Of a DNA stretch of 10,345 nt, positions 6,005 through 10,345 are shown piece after piece (the first letter of the stretch is position 1; each line of letters starts with the position of its first letter). The position numbers and the translations under genes are program-made. A model generated the notes under the pieces. It was not told where the DNA came from. It saw only the letters and a list, made by a program, of their open reading frames with translations, and did not search any database. Location: assembly GCA_019510535.1 (NCBI GenBank), contig JAEKKE010000192.1, forward strand, positions 1 through 10,345, written 5' to 3'. The DNA comes from Acidobacteriota bacterium. GTDB taxonomy: Bacteria; Acidobacteriota; Terriglobia; Terriglobales; Acidobacteriaceae.

Positions 6005-7045
6005 TTAGAAATCCTCATGGCTAAAGTCGACCTCTCCCGCTACCGCGACCTGATAGGCAGAGACGCGGCGTTCAAAGAAGTTGGTCAGCTCCTGCACGTC
6101 CTGCAGCTCCATGAAGGCGAAGGGATTCCTGCTGCCGAAGATTGGCTTCATCCCCAGGCGCGCGACGCGTGAGTCGGCGACGTACTCGAGGTACTGGCGC
6201 ATGTCTCGCACGCTCAGTCCGGCGACACCGCCGGAGAGCAGGTCTTCCGCGAACTGCAGCTCGGAGTTCACAGCGTCCTTCAGCATCTCGACGATGTCCA
6301 ACTCTAGTTGTGCATCCCAGAGATCCGGTTGCTGGTTGCGGACGACGTTGACGACCTCGAAAGCGAACTCGAGGTGTGCGCTCTCATCGCGGAAGACCCA
6401 GTTCGTTCCCGACGCAAGGCCGTGCAGCAGACCCTTGGAGCGCAGGAAGTAGACATAGGCGAAGGCCGCGAAGAAGAACAGACCTTCAATGCAGGAGGCG
6501 AAGCAGATCAGGTTCAGCAGGAACTGGCGGCGGTGCTGCATGGTCTCCAGGTGATCGAGCTTCTGAATGGAGTCCATCCAGCGCATGCAGAAATCGGCCT
6601 TCTTGTGAATAGAAGGAATGTTCTCCACGGCGGCGAAGGCGGCGGCGCGCTCGTCGGGATCAGGGATGTAGTTGTCCAGCAACGTGAGATAGAACTGCAC
6701 GTGCACAGCCTCTTCAAACAACTGGCGCGAGAGATAGAGGCGCGCTTCGGGCGAGTTGATGTGCTTGTAGAGATTCAGCACCAGGTTGTTGGAGACGATG
6801 GCGTCACCGGTGGCGAAGAAGGCGACCAGGCGCTGGATAAGGTGAATCTCGGCCGGGGAGAGCTTGCTGCGCAGATCGACCAGGTCGGTGGAGAAGTCGA
6901 CCTCTTCCACGGTCCAGGTGTTCTTGATGCCGTCGCGGAACATGTCATAGAAGACCGGGTAGCGCATGGGGCGCAGGGTCAGGCAGAGACCGGGATCGAG
7001 AATATGCTCAGGAACTTCAACGGAAGACGACGTAGACGAAGACAT
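6005..7045 (-). CDS. nrdB: Class I ribonucleoside-diphosphate reductase, beta subunit
   Basis: A 346-residue diiron ferritin-fold subunit. The six metal ligands are visible as Asp81, Glu112, His115, Glu187, Glu221 and His224 (EAVH, CIEG, DESAH motifs), and the radical tyrosine is Tyr119, four residues after the first His ligand, as in E. coli Tyr122. It therefore belongs to the tyrosyl-radical group rather than the Mn/Fe group in which that residue is Phe. The C-terminus EVDFSHEDF is the flexible tail that docks on NrdA. Together with NrdA it makes deoxyribonucleotides in the presence of oxygen. The start at 7045 has GAAGGAG 8 nt upstream. It follows nrdA by 68 bp with no promoter-like or terminator-like sequence that I can see, so the two are probably cotranscribed and share the nrdA leader control. 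Confidence 0.96.
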   Translation of the reverse strand: MSSSTSSSVEVPEHILDPGLCLTLRPMRYPVFYDMFRDGIKNTWTVEEVDFSTDLVDLRSKLSPAEIHLIQRLVAFFATGDAIVSNNLVLNLYKHINSPEARLYLSRQLFEEAVHVQFYLTLLDNYIPDPDERAAAFAAVENIPSIHKKADFCMRWMDSIQKLDHLETMQHRRQFLLNLICFASCIEGLFFFAAFAYVYFLRSKGLLHGLASGTNWVFRDESAHLEFAFEVVNVVRNQQPDLWDAQLELDIVEMLKDAVNSELQFAEDLLSGGVAGLSVRDMRQYLEYVADSRVARLGMKPIFGSRNPFAFMELQDVQELTNFFERRVSAYQVAVAGEVDFSHEDF

Positions 7046-7113
7046 TGGTAAGGCTCCTTCGAGTACATGGCCAGTCCTTCCCGGGGCAGAGAAGGACTGA
7101 CGGATGAGTTGGA

Positions 7114-9564
7114 TTACTGGCAGGCTTCGCAGCTCTCGGGATTCTCGAGCGAGCAGGCGACGGCCTCAGAGGGCGTGTACGTAGTGGCGGCGGCGGGAGC
7201 GGCTGCCGGAGCATTCTGCCGCGCGCTGGAGCCCTGGACTGTGGTCTTGGCGATGCGTGTCGCCGGTCGCGAGCGCAGGTAGTAGGTGGTCTTGATGCCG
7301 TTCTTCCAGGCGTACATGTACATCGATGACAGCTTGCCGATGTTGGGGCTCTCGGCGAAGAGATTCAAGCTCTGCGACTGGTCGATGTAGGCTCCACGAT
7401 CACGCGCCATATCGATCAGCGAGCGCATCGGGATCTCCCATACGGTACGGTAGACCAGCTTTAGATCGTCCGGCAGCTCGTCGATGCCCTGTACGGAGCC
7501 TTCGCTCAGCTTCAGGCGTTGGCGCATATCCTCGTTCCAGAGGCCGCGTTCTTTCAGGTCGTTCACCAGGTACTTGTTCACCTGCAGGAACTCGCCCGAC
7601 AGGGTCTCGCGCTTGAAGAGGTTGGAGATCTGAGGCTCGATGCACTCGTAGCAACCGACGATCGATGCAATGGTGGCCGTCGGAGCAATGGCGATGAGAA
7701 GCGAGTTGCGAATGCCGAACTGCTTGATGCGTTCACGCAACGCGTCCCAGCGAGCGGTATCTTCCGGAACGATGTTCCAGAGATCGAACTGCAGCTTGCC
7801 CTCGGCGAGGCGGGTCTGCGCGAAGGTCTCGTGGGCTCCGTAGCGCTCTGCGAGCTGATTGCTGGCTACGAGAGCGTGATAGTAGATCTCTTCCTGAATC
7901 TTGCGCGAGAGCTCACGAGCCTCAGGCGAGTCGAAGGCGATCTTCATCTGGAAGAAGACATCCTGCAGTCCCATCAGACCCAGGCCTACTGGACGCCACT
8001 TGGCGTTGGACTTCGCTGCCGGCTCGACCGGGTAGTAGTTGATGTCGATCACGCGATCGAGCATCGGTACGGCGATACGAACCGTCTCAGCCAGCTTGGC
8101 GAAATCGAACTTGCCTTCGGGAGTGAGGTACAGCGCCAGGTTGATGGAGCCGAGGTTGCAGACCGCTGTCTCGTCCTTGCTGCTGACCTCGGTGATCTCG
8201 GTGCACAGGTTTGAGAGATGCACGGTGTTGCCTGGGACGCCGGTCTGATTGCACTTCAGGTTGCAGGCATCCTTGAAGGTCATCCAGCCATTGCCGGTCT
8301 CGGCCAGCGTGCGCATCATGCGGGCATAGAGATCGCGAGCCTTTACCTGGCGGCGGTACTTCTTGTCGGCCTCGGCCTGCTCGTAAGCAGCCTTGAAGGC
8401 ATCGCCGAAGGTGTCGGGAAGTTGAGGAACATCCTTCGGATCGAAGAGCGACCACATGCCGTCGGCATCCACGCGCTCCATGAAGAGATCGGGGATCCAG
8501 TTGGCGGTATTCAGATTGTAGGTACGGCGGGCGTGATCGCCGGTGTTGTCGCGCAGCTCCAGGAACTGTTCAATGTCGGCGTGCCAGGGCTCCAGATAGA
8601 CGCAGCAGGCGCCCTTACGCTTGCCGCCCTGGTTAACCGCGGCGACGGAGGAGTCCAGCGTGCGCAGCCATGGCACAATGCCATTGCTCAGGCCGTTGGT
8701 GGCGCGGATCAGCGAGCCTTCGCTGCGGACGCGGTGGAAGGCGAGGCCGATGCCGCCTGAGAACTTCGAGAGCATGGCGACTGACTTGTAGGCGTCATAG
8801 ATTGACTCCAGCGAGTCCGACGGAGAGTCGTGCAGATAGCAGCTCGACATTTGAGGATGCTTGGTGCCGGAGTTGAACAGCGTCGGCGAAGAGGGCATGT
8901 ACTCGTGCGCTGCAATCAGGCGATAGAACTCGATCGCCTCAGCCGGTGTGCCGGCAAGGCCGCAGGAGACGCGCAGGAAGAAGTACTGCGGTGTTTCGAT
9001 GACGCTGCGCGAGATTGGATCGCGCAGCAGATAGCGGTCATACACGGTGCGCAGGCCGAAGTACTCAAAGCGGTCGCTGAACTCATCGTCGATGGCGTGG
9101 TTCAGCTTGCGCGCATGCGTATTCACGAACTCGGCAACTGCCTTGTTCACTACGCCCTCGGCGCTTCCATAAGCAATGGACTGCGAGAACGAGTGCAGGT
9201 TCTGGTTGGCGACTTCTTTGTGAATCGTGGCCAGCAGCAGGCGAGCTGCCAGGCGCGAGTACTGCGGCTCCTCGGCGATCAGCGCCGCGGCTGTATCAAT
9301 GGAGATCTTGTCCAGCTCCCGTGTGGTTGCTCCGTCGTACAGGCCACCGATGGTCTTCGATGCAACACGGATTGCATCGACTCCATTCAGTCCCTGGGCG
9401 CAGCGCTGTACCGCGCGCACGATCTTGTTGACGTCGACCGGCTCCAGCGAGCCGTTGCGCTTGCGCACGTGCATGACTGCGGTTTCCGAGGCAGGTGCGG
9501 GGAAACCGGGATGCATATCATGCAGCGTCGTCTGCGAAATGGGATGGGTGGAGAGGGTGGCCAT
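7114..9564 (-). CDS. nrdA: Class I ribonucleoside-diphosphate reductase, alpha subunit
   Basis: An 816-residue catalytic subunit. Residues ~31-120 are an ATP-cone (starting VRKRNGSLEPVD), the allosteric on/off site for ATP and dATP. The barrel carries the active-site residues: Cys242 in MSSCYL and Cys469 in AVCNLGSINL as the redox pair, Asn452-Cys454-Glu456 in SNLCTEI with the thiyl-radical cysteine, and Tyr761-Tyr762 in TTYYLR for radical transfer to NrdB. After an Ala/Pro/Thr-rich linker (~775-800) the protein ends in SCEACQ, the CxxC tail that accepts electrons from thioredoxin or glutaredoxin. It reduces ribonucleoside diphosphates in the cytosol. The start at 9564 is supported by AAGGAG at 9580-9575; a nearer ATG at 9571 is out of frame. 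Translation is probably governed by the riboswitch in the leader. Confidence 0.97.
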   Translation of the reverse strand: MATLSTHPISQTTLHDMHPGFPAPASETAVMHVRKRNGSLEPVDVNKIVRAVQRCAQGLNGVDAIRVASKTIGGLYDGATTRELDKISIDTAAALIAEEPQYSRLAARLLLATIHKEVANQNLHSFSQSIAYGSAEGVVNKAVAEFVNTHARKLNHAIDDEFSDRFEYFGLRTVYDRYLLRDPISRSVIETPQYFFLRVSCGLAGTPAEAIEFYRLIAAHEYMPSSPTLFNSGTKHPQMSSCYLHDSPSDSLESIYDAYKSVAMLSKFSGGIGLAFHRVRSEGSLIRATNGLSNGIVPWLRTLDSSVAAVNQGGKRKGACCVYLEPWHADIEQFLELRDNTGDHARRTYNLNTANWIPDLFMERVDADGMWSLFDPKDVPQLPDTFGDAFKAAYEQAEADKKYRRQVKARDLYARMMRTLAETGNGWMTFKDACNLKCNQTGVPGNTVHLSNLCTEITEVSSKDETAVCNLGSINLALYLTPEGKFDFAKLAETVRIAVPMLDRVIDINYYPVEPAAKSNAKWRPVGLGLMGLQDVFFQMKIAFDSPEARELSRKIQEEIYYHALVASNQLAERYGAHETFAQTRLAEGKLQFDLWNIVPEDTARWDALRERIKQFGIRNSLLIAIAPTATIASIVGCYECIEPQISNLFKRETLSGEFLQVNKYLVNDLKERGLWNEDMRQRLKLSEGSVQGIDELPDDLKLVYRTVWEIPMRSLIDMARDRGAYIDQSQSLNLFAESPNIGKLSSMYMYAWKNGIKTTYYLRSRPATRIAKTTVQGSSARQNAPAAAPAAATTYTPSEAVACSLENPESCEACQ

Positions 9565-9574
9565 CGCTCATGAG

Positions 9575-9653
9575 CTCCTTGTCACCGGCCTCTGCGGACG
9601 TGGCGGGCGAGGAGGGCTGCCAGGGTGCGAGCACGAGAAAGGCACCTGAGCCG
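9575..9653 (-). promoter_or_regulatory. Expression platform of the nrdA riboswitch and Shine-Dalgarno region
   Basis: Competing pairings are visible on the minus strand. CAGGTGC (9648-9642) is perfectly complementary to GCACCTG inside the B12 box (9710-9704), and the same bases can instead pair with GCACC (9628-9624). Further on, CTCCT (9614-9610) is complementary to AGGAG (9579-9575) in the nrdA Shine-Dalgarno sequence. No T-run follows any of the stems, so control of translation initiation is more likely than transcription termination. The direction of the switch (repression by cobalamin) follows from known riboswitches, not from this sequence alone. Confidence 0.5.
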
Positions 9654-9695
9654 CTGACCACGCCATTCCCTCCGCGGGGACGATGATTGCGTATT

Positions 9696-9774
9696 CCTCA
9701 CGGCAGGTGCTCGGACTTTAACCGTTGCGGGACAGTGCCGGGTTTCCACCGGGCTTTCCCTGCACATCGTGAAG
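9696..9774 (-). ncRNA. Cobalamin riboswitch, compact (class II-like) form
   Basis: The minus strand carries the conserved core in order: AGGGAAAGCCCGGTGGAAAC, then CCCGGCACTGTCCCGCAACGG, then the B12 box AGTCCGAGCACCTGCC (9717-9702). Stems are consistent: P1 CTTCACG with CGTGAGG (9774-9768 with 9702-9696), GCAGG with CCTGC of the B12 box (9763-9759 with 9707-9703), P5 CCGG-TGGAAAC-CCGG (9752-9738) and P6 CTGT with ACGG (9735-9722). At about 79 nt, and without the long 5' and peripheral arms of the classical form, it resembles the compact class II aptamers such as env8. It lies ~130 nt upstream of nrdA on the coding strand. Cobalamin riboswitches ahead of class I reductases are known in Streptomyces, where B12 lets a class II enzyme replace NrdAB. 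Confidence 0.88.
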
Positions 9775-9779
9775 TTCCT

Positions 9780-9825
9780 CCACAGTAGCTTGCGATCAAT
9801 TAGAAAGCAACCCAAGATATTGCGG
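9780..9825 (-). promoter_or_regulatory. nrdA promoter region with two candidate NrdR boxes
   Basis: ACCCAAGATATTGCGG (9810-9825) agrees with the 16-bp NrdR-box consensus acaCwAtATaTwGtgt at 12 positions. A weaker match, CCACAGTAGCTTGCGA (9780-9795, 10 of 16), lies 14 bp away, close to the usual tandem spacing of about three helical turns. A candidate -10 element TCTAAT reads on the minus strand at 9804-9799, between the boxes; I see no good -35. Transcription would start close to 9792, just ahead of the riboswitch. NrdR is the ATP/dATP-sensing repressor of bacterial ribonucleotide reductase genes, so the location is what the family predicts. The remaining stretch to the transaldolase gene (9826-9925) shows no feature that I can support. 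Confidence 0.5.
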
Positions 9826-9940
9826 TCGATGTGGAAATGTGGGTGGGGCCTAGGATTGCCGCGGGAAGCGATGTATTGGTAGGACCACGCCTCATGGCCG
9901 CCTGGAAGGTGTAGTCTTAAAGTGCGAGGAGAACTTTCCA

Positions 9941-10345
9941 ATGGCGACCCTTTTGGAGCAGCTCAAGCAGTACACAACCGTCGTAGCCGACACCGGCGAT
10001 ATGCAGTCGATGGAGAAATTTAAGCCGACTGACGCCACCACCAACCCGTCCCTGATCACTGCCGCGGCGAACATGCCCGCCTATTCGCACATCGTGGACG
10101 AAGTGCTGAAGGAAGCCAAGCAGAAAGCCGGCGCCAACGCCGACGATAAGGCGATTGCCGCCGAAGCCTTCAAGGCGCTGGCCGTTGCTTTCGGCAAGAA
10201 GATTCTTGAGATCGTTCCCGGCCGCGTGTCGACCGAGGTGGACGCTCGCCTCTCCTACGACAAGGAGAAGACGATCGCTATGGCCCACGACATCATCAAG
10301 CAGTACGAAGATGCCGGCATCAGCCGCGAGCGCATCCTGATCAAG
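9941..10345 (+). CDS. tal: Transaldolase, N-terminal part (runs off right edge)
   Basis: The frame opens at ATG 9941, with AGGAG 9 nt upstream, and continues past the window end; 135 of the ~315-320 residues usual for this family are visible. It matches the E. coli TalB type: QYTTVVADTGD (10-20) with the catalytic Asp17, DATTNPSLI (31-39) with Asn35, VPGRVSTEVDARLSYD (91-106), and AGISRERILIK (125-135). The last residue, Lys135, corresponds to the Schiff-base lysine (E. coli Lys132). The enzyme moves dihydroxyacetone units between sugar phosphates in the non-oxidative pentose phosphate pathway, a route to ribose 5-phosphate and hence nucleotides. It is divergent from nrdA and shares the 376-bp intergenic region with it. 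A C-terminal fusion cannot be excluded. Confidence 0.96.
   Translation, partial: MATLLEQLKQYTTVVADTGDMQSMEKFKPTDATTNPSLITAAANMPAYSHIVDEVLKEAKQKAGANADDKAIAAEAFKALAVAFGKKILEIVPGRVSTEVDARLSYDKEKTIAMAHDIIKQYEDAGISRERILIK

Noticed and set aside
6683..6700. Possibility that NrdB is a radical-tyrosine-free (Mn/Fe) class Ic subunit
   Set aside because: The residue four positions after the first histidine ligand is Tyr119, so the standard tyrosyl-radical site is present.
7046..7113. Separate promoter or terminator between nrdA and nrdB
   Set aside because: Only the nrdB ribosome binding site is recognisable in the 68-bp gap; no hairpin with a T tract and no good promoter hexamers are seen.
8830..9573. 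Long plus-strand open frames opposite nrdA and nrdB (8830-9573, 8218-8760, 7519-8214, 6308-7051)
   Set aside because: All are antisense to well-conserved reductase genes, lack family features and are explained by codon bias.
9582..9941. Minus-strand open frame of 119 codons in the nrdA leader
   Set aside because: It runs straight through the cobalamin riboswitch; RNA structure explains the conservation pattern of this stretch better than a protein does.

Overview
The window looks like a chromosomal stretch of a GC-rich, Gram-negative-type soil bacterium. The abundance of SpoIIE-type phosphatases, including one with an exported sensor domain and a seven-helix membrane module, together with the style of the intergenic repeats, suggests Acidobacteriota (Terriglobus/Granulicella-like). 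That placement is an inference from gene style, not from a marker gene.

Layout, left to right. (1) 1-869, minus: N-terminal part of a PLP-dependent Orn/Lys/Arg decarboxylase, cut by the window edge. (2) 870-1166: non-coding, with two facing copies of a two-hairpin repeat; the copy nearest the next gene doubles as a terminator. (3) 5086-1167, minus: a tightly packed four-gene partner-switching operon in the order GAF-SpoIIE phosphatase, RsbW-like kinase, STAS antagonist, membrane SpoIIE phosphatase with signal peptide and 7TM region. (4) 5161-5846, plus: a divergent higB-higA type II toxin-antitoxin pair; its promoter contains three TTGCGAA half-sites repeated every 8 bp. (5) 5847-6004: a terminator hairpin inside a ~128-bp segment bounded by an 18-bp imperfect inverted repeat. 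(6) 9564-6005, minus: nrdA-nrdB, class I ribonucleotide reductase with a tyrosyl-radical type beta subunit. (7) 9565-9940: a regulatory leader for nrdA holding a compact cobalamin riboswitch, alternative pairings down to the Shine-Dalgarno sequence, and two candidate NrdR boxes upstream. (8) 9941-end, plus: transaldolase, cut by the right edge exactly at its Schiff-base lysine.

How the parts work together. The four-gene operon is a complete signalling relay without its output: two phosphatases, one probably cytosolic through a GAF domain and one reading the cell exterior, would dephosphorylate the STAS protein, which then captures the kinase/anti-sigma factor. No sigma factor is encoded here. 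The nrdAB leader suggests that oxygen-dependent class I reductase is turned down when cobalamin is available, which predicts a B12-dependent class II reductase (nrdJ) elsewhere in the genome. The candidate NrdR boxes would add nucleotide-level control of transcription.

The most interesting parts are the nrdA leader, the partner-switching operon with two inputs and no visible output, and the periodic operator of the toxin-antitoxin pair. None of the protein families is new. I see no CRISPR array, tRNA, rRNA, insertion sequence or phage gene.
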